Source of the DNA: Symbiodinium natans
Lineage: Eukaryota > Sar > Dinophyceae > Suessiales > Symbiodiniaceae
Reading direction: 5' to 3'
Assembly: GCA_905221605.1 (NCBI GenBank)
Contig: CAJNDS010000928.1
Location: 1 to 50,628 of the forward strand
DNA length: 50,628 nucleotides
In this document: piece after piece, positions 10,460-20,665 of the stretch
How positions within the stretch are numbered: the first letter of the stretch is position 1
Layout: each line of letters opens with the position of its first letter
Notes under the pieces: model-generated
The model's database searches: none
The model's input: the letters and a program-made list of their open reading frames with translations, nothing else
Told to the model about the DNA's origin: nothing
Made by a program: the position numbers and the translations under genes

Positions 10460-10920
10460 GTCTGGGCCCTAGGACTCTTGGGGATTGGGCAGCGCCATGG
10501 TCGGCGGGCAAATTTGTGAACCGTAATGGGGACTTTTTGGAGGTTCTAGGTGTGGATTTGTTGGGATCTAGGGTTTGGGATTTAGGGTTTCGGGTGGGGT
10601 TTAGGGTTTAGGGTTTAGTGTTTAGGGTTTAGGCTTTAGGGTATAGGCTTTAGGGTTTAGGGCTAGGGTTTAGGGTTTAGGGTTTCGGGTTTAGGGTCCC
10701 TTGAAGCCGCCAGTCCCAGTGATTTCGGGCACAGGCGCGTAGCAAGCCGCACTCCGATGCGAACAGCCCGGCCAACTCGCGCGCCGCGGATCCTCTGGGG
10801 GAAGATGGTTTAGGGTTTAGGGTTTAGGGTTTAGGGTTTCGGGTTTAGGGTTTAGGGGTTAGGGTTTAGGGTGTAGGGTTTAGGGTTTGGGATGTAGGGT
10901 TTAGGGTTTATGGGGCTAGG
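10460..10920. other. TTTAGGG-derived repeats with a GC-rich fragment
   Basis: Degenerate TTTAGGG runs at about 10570-10698 and 10806-10912 flank a GC-rich single-copy fragment at about 10700-10805. No gene is recognised. Confidence 0.7.
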
Positions 10921-11008
10921 TTGGCCCTGAACACCCTTTGGACATGTTCCCGAACATGATTCTCTTAAACCTCATAAGGGAAAATGTGAAGTATCCCAAG
11001 GGCCGGTC
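10921..11008. mobile_element. MITE family E, copy 1
   Basis: Begins GGCCCTGAACACCC, includes GTTCCCGAACATGATTCTCT and ends TCCCAAGGGCC. The same order of motifs occurs at 13872-13958. The ends GGCCCT(T)G / CAAGGGCC are inverted. The open frame 10938-11285 runs through this element, so I do not call it a gene. Confidence 0.65.
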
Positions 11009-12211
11009 GAGGCTTTTTTGGCTTGAGGGTTTGACTATCTTTGCGAGTCGTTCCGTACTCAGAGAACCTCCAAAGACAACGACGACATACACTCGGATGC
11101 CGATAACTTCACAGTGGATGTTCTGGTTTAACTTTCATTCCGTGCTATTTGCGAAACAAGAGACCCTCCAGAACAGATCGCTAGCTAAACTCGGGCGCCA
11201 AAAACTTGATATTGGATGCTCTAGTTTAGGGCTGAGCGGGAGAGCGGCATGTGCAGGAACATGCCATTGTCATATTCTGCATTAAAGAAGACCCAGGTAG
11301 ATGCAAGACTGACATGCAGATAGAGAGATGTGATGGACATTTGAGGGCCCGAAACCCTAAACCCTAAAGGCCCTCAACCCCTCAACTTTTACTCAAAGGG
11401 GTTCCTATACAGTAGCGTTAGGCCCCAAGTATATACTATAAGGACCCATAGGGCTATACCGCTCTACACACCCCAAACCCCACAAGCCCCTCAGACCCCA
11501 ACCCTCCACCCCGTAACCCTAAACCCTAAACCCGAAACCCTAAACATCCCTAAACCCTAAAACTAAAACCCGAGCCCCAACAAAAAACCAATGTATTTCC
11601 CTTGGCCTGGCAGCGGGCAACTGGGATCGCGGAGCCAAGGAACAAGAATCTCCAAATCCTCAAAGATTTGGGTTCACTTGGAGGTTCATGGTACGTTTAG
11701 GGTTTGGGGTTTGGGGTTTAGGGTTTAGGGTTTACGGGCACTTGTTAACCAAGTATAACTATCTGACTTCTAACCCACTTATCAGCCCCTTAAGTGCCCT
11801 AAGATGGTTCTAAGTACAGTGATAACCATGGCTTAGCTTTGGAGTAAACCCTGAAAAAAAGTATATACTTTTTAGGTAATAAGTAGCAATAATAGGAACC
11901 CAGAACCAAAAAAAGTATTAAAGTATAGTACTCCAAAGCCCAGAGTAAGTGCCATGAACCTCCAAGCAGGGCGTCTAGGGCCCGCCCTACCGCAGGGAAG
12001 CCTTGCCCCTATGGGGAGGCTGGGAGGGGGGCGGAGGGTGGGACTATACTCCCTTAGAACCTTCATAAAAATATTATTTTTAAATCGCCTCTTGGGTTTA
12101 TATGAAAAAAATAAAAAAAGAATTCCCAAGGGGGAAAAAGAGGAGGGCATTATAAGGACATCCGGGCTGTGACTTGAGCTTTCTTGTGGTGTTTTGCTGG
12201 GTTTAACAAAT
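11009..12211. other. Non-coding mosaic
   Basis: Single-copy DNA at 11010-11340, C-rich degenerate telomeric words at 11345-11580, a short TTTAGGG block at about 11697-11735, and single-copy DNA to 12210 including an A/T-rich piece at 12060-12120. Nothing recognised as a gene. Confidence 0.55.
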
Positions 12212-12321
12212 CCCTAAGGGTCCATGTACCCTATTATTATACACTTGGGGCCCCAAAGAAGCTATATAGGAAGCACTTTAAGGCCCAAGTATTCCCTATT
12301 TAGGTACATGGACCCTTAGGG
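12212..12321. mobile_element. MITE family C, intact copy
   Basis: A 110-bp element with perfect 19-bp terminal inverted repeats, CCCTAAGGGTCCATGTACC and its complement. The flanking T/A extends the pairing by one base. Copies occur at 33801-33909 and 39079-39306. Confidence 0.9.
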
Positions 12322-12439
12322 AATTTTGCTGAAACAATAGGGGGGGCGGCCTGTTTACGCGGGCTTCGATCGCGACGTGTCCCTACAAGGGAGTCTAGCA
12401 ACAACGCAAGTTTGCTGCTTTAGAGCAAGTCTTGGTCCG

Positions 12440-12721
12440 TAATCCCTTCCCCCTAATACTAAAACCCCCCCCCCCCCCCCCCCCCCCCTTATTCTGAAAT
12501 TCGTCTGGGGCCAAAAAATATTTAAAATTAGGGGGGGTCTAAATCCTAAAACCTGAATTCCGAAACCTAATAATGGCTCAACTCAAGAACTCAAGGGCGA
12601 AGGCCCTCAACCCCCCCCCCTAATTCTCAAACAGGTTTAGTATTGGGCTGGCTGCCGGGGGGGTCCGGGGAAAATAATATTTAAAATTAGGGGGGGTTTT
12701 AGTATTAGGGGGAAGGGATTA
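12440..12721. mobile_element. Inverted-repeat element with nested sub-elements
   Basis: The outer arms are TAATCCCTTCCCCCTAATAC... and its complement ending at 12721 (about 30 bp including a C/G run). Inside are two direct copies of a smaller unit that ends AATATTTAAAATTAGGGGGG (about 12510-12537 and 12670-12697) and starts with a C run plus TTATTCT or TAATTCT. It looks like a tandem or nested pair of short TIR elements. Confidence 0.7.
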
Positions 12722-13744
12722 GTCGGGTTTCGGGTTAGGGGTACCTGGGACACTACGTGCCTACAGCTTTATGGGTTTACACCTACTAGTTGCGAACTTT
12801 GCTTTACTAAGCTGTGTAGGTAAAGAGAGTCCCAAGCTATTAGGGCTCTATGGTTTTGGGGCTCCAGGCTTCCGGGCTTTCGGATAAGGACTTACAGTAC
12901 CCTAAGCCCTAAACCCTAGCCTAGACCCTGATACCCTTTTGGGAAACTCTGGGTAGGTGTGAGGTGACTCAGAAAAGCTTGGGACTCCTGACCCCCAAAT
13001 CAGCCACGAACAGTCCCGAAATTTAGGGTGTAGGGTTGGATGTATCCGAACCCTAAGCCCTAAACCCTAAACCCTAAAACCTTCACTAAACGTTTAACCC
13101 TAAACCCCCCGAATTAAACCCTCAACCCTAAACCCTAAACCCAAACCCTAAACCCAAACCCTAAACCCTAAACCCTAAACCCTAAAAACCCTAAACCCCA
13201 GGGGCCAATGGCCAAGATCACCCCCAGGGCCGCGACGGAGCGCGCGCCGCTCTTCGCAGCTGCGGCAGCCTCCACGTTGAGGTCGTATGTTTAGAGTGCT
13301 AGGGTTTAGGGTTTAGGGTTTAGGGTTTAGGGTTTAGGGTTTAGGGTTTAGGGTTTAGGGTTAGGGTCTGGCGATTTCATCTGTAGGGTTTAGGGTTTAG
13401 GGTTTCGGGTAGGTACAAGTATGGCTTGGGGGTTTAGGGTGCTAGGGTTTCGGGTAGCGAATCCCAAACCTCAACTTCTAGAAGCCCATGGATTTACAAG
13501 CTCCGGGCCTGGAGAGTTTAGGGTTTAGGGTTTAGGGTTTAGGGTTTAGTTAGGGACTCAGGGTGTGCGAGCTGGGGGGCCTCCAGGCCGAACTGACGAG
13601 TCGCCTCGGCCAGCCCCTTTCCGAGGCGCACGGCGGCGCGAGAACCTCATGGGAATGCGGACTTAGGCTCTAACTATGGGGGTTTCCCGAATGGGGGTTT
13701 ACGGTTTAGGGTATGGGGTTTAGAGTTTAGGGTTTAGGGTTTGG
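12722..13744. other. Telomere-derived DNA with GC-rich fragments
   Basis: C-rich CCCTAAA derivatives at 13050-13200 and TTTAGGG arrays at 13301-13367 and 13515-13550. GC-rich single-copy fragments lie at about 13202-13297 and 13560-13660. No gene is recognised. Confidence 0.65.
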
Positions 13745-13958
13745 GGTTTCCGACATGGGTTCCTTCTTGGGATCCTTGTTGTAAGGGAATCCTCTTTCTG
13801 GGGTGGTCATTGTTAGGGATCCCTGATTTTCGTAACCCACCCCTATAAGTGTACGGCAGATAGGGATCTAGGATGGCCCTTGAAACCCTCCGAGAAATAT
13901 TCCTGAACATGATCCTCTGAAGCCCAGGAAGGGTACATACAAAATGTCCCAAGGGCCT
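13745..13958. mobile_element. Two adjacent small repeats (a 5208-5300-like copy and MITE family E copy 2)
   Basis: 13745-13845 repeats the motif order of 5208-5300 (TCCTTGTTGTAAGGGAATCC ... TTTTCGTAACCCA). 13872-13958 repeats family E (GGCCCTTGAAACCCTCC, TTCCTGAACATGATCCTCTG, TGTCCCAAGGGCC). The open frame on the minus strand here is a by-product. Confidence 0.65.
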
Positions 13959-14071
13959 AGCTAGGGATTTGTAGAGGCGAACGAGCTTATCAAGGGACGA
14001 AAGGAGGAACCCTTCCGGGTTCTTTAAGGGTTATTCAGGGGGCACTTGTTTAGGGTTTAGGGTTTAGGGTA

Positions 14072-14709
14072 GGGTTCGGCCGGTCCACACTAACAGTCAC
14101 CACCAGCAGACCCACAAATAAAAGCACCCGGTAAATGCCCAAAAATTGACTGGGATTCCTGCTATTCCTGGTGCTATTCCTGGTGCTATTTCTGGTGCTC
14201 TTTCTGGTGCTATTTTTTGTGCTATTCCTGGTGCTATTTCTGGTGCAATCTTTTGTGCTATTCCTGGTGCTATTTCTGGTGCTATTTTTGTGCTATTGTT
14301 TGTGGTATTCCTGGTGCTATTTCTGGTGCTGTTTCTGGTGCTATGGGACTACCAGTCACCATCAGCAGACCCACAAAAAACAGCACCCGGTAAATGCTAA
14401 GCTGCTAAAATTGACTGGGATTCCTGGTGCTATTTCTGGTGCTATTTCTGGTGCTATTTCTGGTGCATTTTTTTGTGCTATTCCTGGTGCTATTTCTGGT
14501 GCTATTTTTTGTGCTATTGTTTGTGCTATTTCTGGTGCTATTTCTGGTGCTGTTTCTGTTGCTATGTGACTAGCAGTCACCACCAGCAGACCCACAAAAA
14601 GAAGCACCCGGTAAATGCTAAAATTGACTGGGATTCCTGGTGCTATTTTTGGCCTGTGTGTTATAAGGCCACGGCGTTATTTGACTGTTAGTGTGGACCG
14701 GCCGAACCC
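14072..14709. mobile_element. 638-bp foldback-type element with perfect 28-bp terminal inverted repeats
   Basis: The left terminus starts GGGTTCGGCCGGTCCACACT (14072-14099) and the right terminus (14682-14709) is its exact complement over 28 bases. The interior holds three units, each opening with a conserved stretch around CACCAGCAGACCCACAAA, AAGCACCCGGTAAATGC and AAATTGACTGGGATTCCTG. Each is followed by a variable number of 12-bp repeats (GGTGCTATTTCT and relatives; about 14165-14344, 14420-14564 and a short one at 14638-14650). Telomeric repeats flank both sides. It encodes no transposase; the Gly-Ala-Ile-Ser open frames come from the 12-bp repeat. It is likely a non-autonomous element mobilised in trans. 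Confidence 0.88.
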
Positions 14710-15022
14710 AAGTTTAGGGTTTAGGGTTTAGGGTTTAGGGTCTGGTATACAGGGGCTATATAAAGTATGTATATATATATATATATATGTATGTATATAG
14801 GGGCTTTCTAGGGGAATCTTAGGGTTTGGGCGTTCTACCGTTGGGACTCTCTCTGGGGGCGAAGCGAGACCCCCTGCTAGGTTGGGTTCATTGACGTGTC
14901 CCGGCTTCCGAGCCCGCGAACCACGTTTAGGGTTTAGGGTTCAGGGTTCAGGGTTCAGGGTTTAGGGTTTAGGGTTTAGGGTTTAGGGTTTAGGGTTTAG
15001 GGTTTAGGGTTTAGGGTTTAGG
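14710..15022 (+). repeat. Telomeric blocks and (TA)n
   Basis: TTTAGGG units at 14713-14740, an AT/GTAT tract at about 14769-14800, and a second TTTAGGG array at about 14925-15022 with TTCAGGG variants near its start. Confidence 0.85.
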
Positions 15023-16040
15023 GAACCTGCCTCAGGCATCACTAAGTCCACGAGGCCAGTGTCTAGAGGTGGGGGTGCATAGGGCTTATAGGGTTTATAG
15101 GGTTTATAGGGTTTATAGGGTTTACAGGGTTTATGGAGTTTATAGAGTTTATAGATTTTATAGAGTTTATAGAGCAAATAGAGGTTAGGGTTTATGGAGT
15201 TTATAGGCTTTAGGGTTTATAGGGATTAGATTAGGACCTCGGGTTTAGGGTTTATGGGGTACTCTAGACTCTGGACCTTTCATGTACTCATTACCGACAC
15301 TTAACCGTGGGGCTTGTAGGTTAAGGTTTCAGGGGTTTCGGGTTTAGGACAGTGGGGGGGCTTAGGAGTTCAGCTTTCACAGGGCTAAGACCTAGCCCCG
15401 AAAAGAAAGACTGGGAGGCTCACTGAGAGGTCCTGGTAAATCCTGAACCCCAACGTCCCAACAAAAATAGACCCTGAACCCAAAACCCCAAACCCCTAAT
15501 CCCCTAAGCCAGCCCTAAACCCTAAGCCCTAAGCCCTAAACCCTAAACCCTAACCCCTAAACCCCTAAACTCCGAAACTCGAAACCCCTAAACCTTCCAG
15601 CCGGGCCTGGAATGATGGGAGTCCCAGCAGAAAGGATCAACCTCAGCACCGAGCGGGAAGCCGTCGCCTAACGGACCTTCGGGTTTCCAGGGATTAGAGG
15701 GTTTAGAGGGTTTTACAGTTTTAAAACCCTTCGAGTTTACAGGGTTTAGGGGGGTCGATGGTTTTCAAGATGAGATATCCCTAAAAATATTCCTAAAAAA
15801 GCACCTTTTTCACATTCGGGGCACCCTTGGCAGAGCCTACCGTCCCCCATCGACTTCTTCTGATGTGGCGGCCGCAAATGTCCAAGAGAGCCGTCACGAT
15901 GACCCCAGTCTTCTGATTCAGGGTTTAGGGGTTCTAGGTTTTAGGGTTTAGGGTTGAAGGTTTACGGTTTAGTGTTTTTGTTGAGGGTTTCGGATCCTCA
16001 TGAGGCTTGAGGTTCAGAGGGGAAGAGGGGTCAGAGGGGA
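15023..16040. other. TTTATAGGG variant repeat and degenerate telomeric DNA
   Basis: 15078-15236 carries a 9-bp derivative of the telomere unit (TTTATAGGG, drifting to TTTATAGAG). The rest is C-rich or G-rich degenerate telomeric sequence with single-copy stretches (15595-15690, 15760-15920). No gene is seen. Confidence 0.65.
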
Positions 16041-16314
16041 AGAGGGGGGGTTAGGGGGGGGGGGGGAGGGGGGGGGGGGCGGGGGGGGGAGGGGGAGGAG
16101 GGGGGAGGGGGGGGGGGAGGGCGGGGGGGGGGAGGGGGGGGGGGGGAGGGGGGGGGGGGGAGAGGGGGGGGGAGGGGGGGGAGGGGGGGGGAGGGGGGGG
16201 GGAGGGGGGCGGTGAGGGGGGGGGAGGGGGGGGAGGGGGGGGGAGGGGGGGGGAGGTGGGGGGGGGGGAGGGGGGGGCGGGGGGGGAGGGGGGGGAGGGG
16301 GGGGAGGGGGGGGG
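16041..16314 (+). repeat. Extreme G-rich tract, about 270 bp
   Basis: Almost unbroken G with single A (rarely C or T) interruptions about every 7-10 bases, mostly (G7-9 A)n. It could form many G-quadruplexes on the plus strand. The proline-rich frames on the minus strand are artefacts of this tract. Confidence 0.95.
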
Positions 16315-16706
16315 ATCCTGCACCCTGCACTCTCAAAGGGTTCTCTTAGGCACTGCTCAGCCAAGTGATTGAGGCTTTAGAGCCACGTGTAGGGGTCCGG
16401 GTTTAGGGTTTAGGGTTCAGGGCCGAAACCCTAAATACGAAACCAAAAACCTTGAAAGTCATGAGCTCCAAGACAAGGCACATCGATGCTAATCGCAACC
16501 TGAGCTGGCTAGGGTTTGGCTCTTAAGGCTTGGTAGCGGCTACTACGGCCTCTAGGGGACAGCTGTCGACTGTCGCGTTCTGCTGCGTTGCTTGGTCTAG
16601 CATGACATAGATGCCAAGCACCTCGATCTTAGCCATGCCCCATCTTTATCTGTAGATACACATACATCCACAACACACATTCTCTGCCGCTCTCTCTCTC
16701 TCTCTC

Positions 16707-16758
<52 letters not shown>

Positions 16759-17575
16759 ACTCACTGAGTCAGTCCCGATACGGGTCCCCCTCCTAAACCA
16801 CGGAAATGTCAGCTGCCTCATGCCCTGCGCTACCAGGTTTGGGCATTGCACAGGGTGCCCTACATTACCCTGTTCATGAGGGGCAGGTATCTTGCTGAAC
16901 TTCTTTTGGGGAAAAAACACCCTAAACCCGAAACCATTCGCACTGCCTTTTTAAGGCACAGTGCCACCCCCGGCAGGGCTTAGAGTTTGGAGGTGCAGGG
17001 ATACGTGAGGATGCCACTCAGAAGAAGCTCACAGTTTAATACCCCTACATCCTAAACCCTAAACCCTAAACCCTGAGACCCATCCTTTTCTGCAACCCAG
17101 TTCAACAATCCCAAGTGGCTTAGGCTTCGACTACATCTTGACCTTCCAAGAGCCCGCGCTTGCACCTGCCTCTTTATGTCGGTTGGTGGTCTCAGGGTTT
17201 AGGGTTTAGGGTTTAGGGTTTAGGGTTTAGGGTCCAAGTAGGGTTTCTGTTTTATGGGGGCATATATTCGGGGTCATGATTAGGGTATCTAGGGCTATGT
17301 TAGGGTAGAAGGGTAACGGATAAAGAGACCACCGACCTTTCATAATGCCTACTACATGTTCTCTGGGGCTACAGGCCATGATTAATATATGATCTTTTTA
17401 TCGTATGGTATAGTTAGATTATGTATTACACAAATAGTATGGTATTTTTTGTGGGGTATTGTACATTGTATATTACATTGTAGTAAGTTCTTATTTTTAC
17501 TCTTATTACTAGTATGATTTCTTTTTGCTTTCATTATTATGGGTACTTCAAGTAGAGGGGCTTATATCATGGGTG
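16315..17575. other. Mosaic with (CT)n microsatellite
   Basis: A CT dinucleotide tract lies at about 16687-16757. Short telomeric blocks occur at 16400-16420, 17050-17075 and 17196-17233, with AT-rich single-copy DNA at 17380-17540. At about 16400-16436 TTTAGGG units meet CCCTAAA units head to head. No gene is recognised. Confidence 0.6.
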
Positions 17576-17715
17576 TCCCTACTACCCCCCTCTATACGAT
17601 CTCCACTAGGTTCCCCCAACAAAATCCTTAATTAAGCTTAATTGTCCCTGAATAATTAGCCTAAACTATGGGGGGGGGAACCTAGGAGGGGTAGTGCAGA
17701 GGGGGGTAGTAGGGA
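17576..17715. mobile_element. MITE family F, 140 bp
   Basis: The first 18 bases TCCCTACTACCCCCCTCT are perfectly repeated in inverse at the right end (17698-17715). The arms also share TAGGTTCCCCC further in. The short interior is AT-rich (AATCCTTAATTAAGCTTAAT). Only one copy is seen in this window. Confidence 0.85.
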
Positions 17716-19721
17716 AACCTTTGTTCCTAAATCCTAAGCCATGATTATAAGGCTTGAGAGCGACGTGGCTAAGGCCAGCCACCCTGTAGACAGGTTGGTC
17801 TCCGCTGCATGCTGCGACACCGCACGGAACTGCGTCAAGTATCCTGCGCACGTCTTGAGCAGAGCCCGGTTTAGGGTTTAGGTTTTAGGGCTTAGGGTTT
17901 GAAACCTAATAAGCGTCAAGAAATGAAGCCTTATGAACTTTCTGAGCCCCTACACCGTACTCTGCAGCCCCTTAACAAGCCTGTTGCCCCAATTGTAATG
18001 GTTTCAAGTTGACCTGAACCCTGCTGAAACCCCAATTGTCGAGGCCTCAGTTCCTGCAAAAGAACACAAAGATGTAGGGTTTAGGGTTTAGGGTTTATAT
18101 AGGGTTTAGGGTACTAACGAGATGCCCTGCCGCTTCTTAACAAGTCGCTGAACCAACGAACTGAAGACAACAGCTGGGGAACTCCCAAGCCTTGAACAAT
18201 AAATCCTGAACCCAAGACAGCAAATCCGAACACCTGAAAACCCTACACCCCAAACCCCTAAACCCTGAATCCCAACTGCCGGGAGCCCAGAAGCCTAGAA
18301 CCCCCAAAAAATATAGAGCCCTAAACCCTAAACACTAAACCGTGAACTCTGAACTTTTTGGGTTTAGGGCAGGGAGGGGGCCACCCTAACCCGAAAACCT
18401 CGAAACCATTCCATAACCCGAAGGCCACAAACCCTAAACCCGAAACCCCTGAAGCCCCGAATTCCCCGACCCTTCAAGTGCAAAAACTCAAAGCCCCTAA
18501 TCCCGTCCAGCATCCCAAAACCCCAAACGCCCAAACCCCGAACCAAAAACCAAAACACTACACCAAACACCCCATAACCCTGTAAGCCGCATGATTAATG
18601 CATAAACGCTGTAAACCCTATAAACCCAATGAAGCCTATGAACCCTAAACACCCTATACCCTCCAAATCCTATAACACCTCTAAAAACACGTTCAACCCT
18701 ATAAACCCTATCACCCCTCTAAACCCTAAAAACACTAAACAAGGACCCATAACCCCTATAAACCCAAACGAACCATTTAAAACTAAGAATGAAGAAACAA
18801 AACTAAACCCTAAACCCTAAACACCCTAAACCCTATAAACCCTAAACCCCGATGGCGCTCCTCGCGCGGCGGCGCCGACACCGCGGCCGCCCAGGCGACG
18901 GAGCTTCGCCGCGGCATGGAGGGCAGCGGCGTGGAGCTGGAGTGCGGAGCATGGAGCGTTTTGTAGGGTTTAGGGTTTAGGGCTTAGGGTTTAGGTTTAT
19001 AGGGTTGAGGGATTTGGGGTTGAAGGTTGAGGGTTTAGGGTAAAACGACAACAAATATGAGGCCGTCGCCCCTTTGAACAGGTGGATAATTCTACCTTTG
19101 ACCAAATGAACCCCGAAAGTCTTTATGGTTCATAGACCTTATAGGAATTATAGTAGTGCAGGGTACACGACCCCAATCTTGGGGGTTCCTGTTGGTCCCC
19201 AGTAGGCCCTAAACCCCCTACACCCTAAACCCTAAACCCTAAACCCTAAAGCCAGGTAGCTCACGAGGGCTGAGGATTTCCTGCCCCTGCCTGGGCTTCA
19301 ACGCCCACGGTGTCGCCAACCTGCTGTCCTCCTGTTCGGGGTTCGAGGGCTTCGGGTTTACGGTTTAGGGTTTAGGGTTTAGGGTTTACCCTAAACCCCA
19401 AACCCCAAACCCTAAACCCTCAACCCTTAGAGTGGGAGGTGCACATGCCACAGACCAGGTGACCTGCTCCACTCTAGCCCTAAACCCTAAACCTAAACCC
19501 TAAACCCTAAACCCTCAGGTGGCCTGGCTACCACAAACCGGGGCATCTTGCTTGCATGGGGCACGCCACCGCGCTCGCCTACCATCGACTACCCAGCATC
19601 CGTAGGAGGGTTTAGGGTTTAGGGTTTAGGGTTTAGAGTTGATAAACCTGAGCCTAATCCAAACGTTCAGGAAGATGTTGCGTAGGGTTTGTCTAGGGCA
19701 CTTTGGGAGAAGGAGTGTAGG
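17716..19721. other. Telomere-derived mosaic with GC-rich fragments
   Basis: C-rich CCCTAAA derivatives dominate 18180-18850, including CCCTATAAACCCTA variants. GC-rich single-copy fragments at about 18851-18962, 19252-19346 and 19514-19607 sit between telomeric blocks. At 19388/19389 TTTAGGG repeats join CCCTAAA repeats head to head without filler. No convincing gene. Confidence 0.65.
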
Positions 19722-19825
19722 TTGGGATGTTCCCCCTGCCTATATCAACAGACCTGAAAAAGGATTACAGTACCCCCCATTGTGATCACCATTAAGGACT
19801 GCTAGTATGAGGCGGAACATCCCAA
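19722..19825. mobile_element. MITE family B, copy 2
   Basis: 104 bp with ends TTGGGATGTTCCCCC and GGCGGAACATCCCAA (one mismatch in the arm). The interior is diverged from copy 1, so the arms are better conserved than the middle. Confidence 0.8.
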
Positions 19826-20049
19826 GTTGCCCTAAACCCTAAACCCTAAACCCTAAACCCTGAACCCTAAACCCTTGTAAGTACCGTGTGTCTAGAGTGT
19901 TAAGGATGGCAGGGCATGGTAGGCTTTAGGGCCAACGACACATCTTAGAAGGCCACCCAAGCTCTGGGTTTGGGGTTTAGGGGCCCTGAAAGTCTGAACC
20001 ACGAATGCCAGAGCGCCAAAACCTGAAGGCCCTCACCGCAGGGGTTTAT

Positions 20050-20665
20050 CAGGCCCGGCTTTTTCTTGAGCCTGAGCTGCTCTTGTACGGCGCTACTGTC
20101 GCCTCCTTATTCAGTATCGCCGCAGGTCAACAGAGATCCGTCTGCCCGGATCGCAGCAATCGCATGTTCAGAAGCTTGCACTCTTGAGCTGCTCTTGTAC
20201 GGCACTGCTGTCCCCGCCATATGCAGCAGAGCCCCAGGTCACCACAGATCCATCAGCCCGGACCGCTGCAAACGCATACGAAGAAGCTTGCACCTGCTGT
20301 ACGCTCTTGAGCTGCTCTTGTACGGCACTGCTATCAGCACCGCAGTCCACATCGCCCCAGGTCACCACAGATCCATCAGCCCGGATCGCAGCAAATGCTG
20401 CCCTTGAAGCTTGCACCAGCTGCACGCTCTTGAGCTGCTCTTGTACGGCACTGCTGTCCCCGCCAAATGCAGCAGAGCCCCAGGTCACCACAGATCCATC
20501 AGCCCAGATCGCTGCAAATGCTGCCTTTGAAGCTTGCACCAGCTGCACGCTCTTGAGCTGCTCTTGTACGGCACTGCTATCAGCACCGCAGTCCACATCG
20601 CCCCAGGTCACCACAAATCCATCAGCCCGGATCGCTGCAAATGCTGCCCTTGAAGCTTGCACCTG
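20050..20665 (-). pseudogene. Downstream decayed part of the UBL-RCC1 repeat gene
   Basis: This part continues in frame from the gene at 20666-21781 beyond its TGA codon and carries four more well-kept 41-residue RCC1-like units (ADGSVVTWGD/GSA..GGDSSAVQEQLKSV) down to about 20181. There an 11-bp deletion, relative to the other units, between GCTTGCAC and TCTTGAG shifts the frame and creates a stop at 20168. One more recognisable but substituted unit follows to about 20050. The repeats are nearly identical to the upstream ones, so the lesions are recent relative to homogenisation. If the TGA at 20666-20668 were read through, this segment would be translated. Confidence 0.75.

Noticed and set aside
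10938-11285. 115-codon frame as a possible gene
   Set aside because: Its first part is MITE family E, which recurs at 13872-13958; the rest matches nothing I recognise.
14146-14607. Gly-Ala-Ile-Ser repeat frames
   Set aside because: Product of the 12-bp repeat inside the foldback element.
16000-16364. Gly-rich and Pro-rich frames on both strands
   Set aside because: Product of the G-rich tract.
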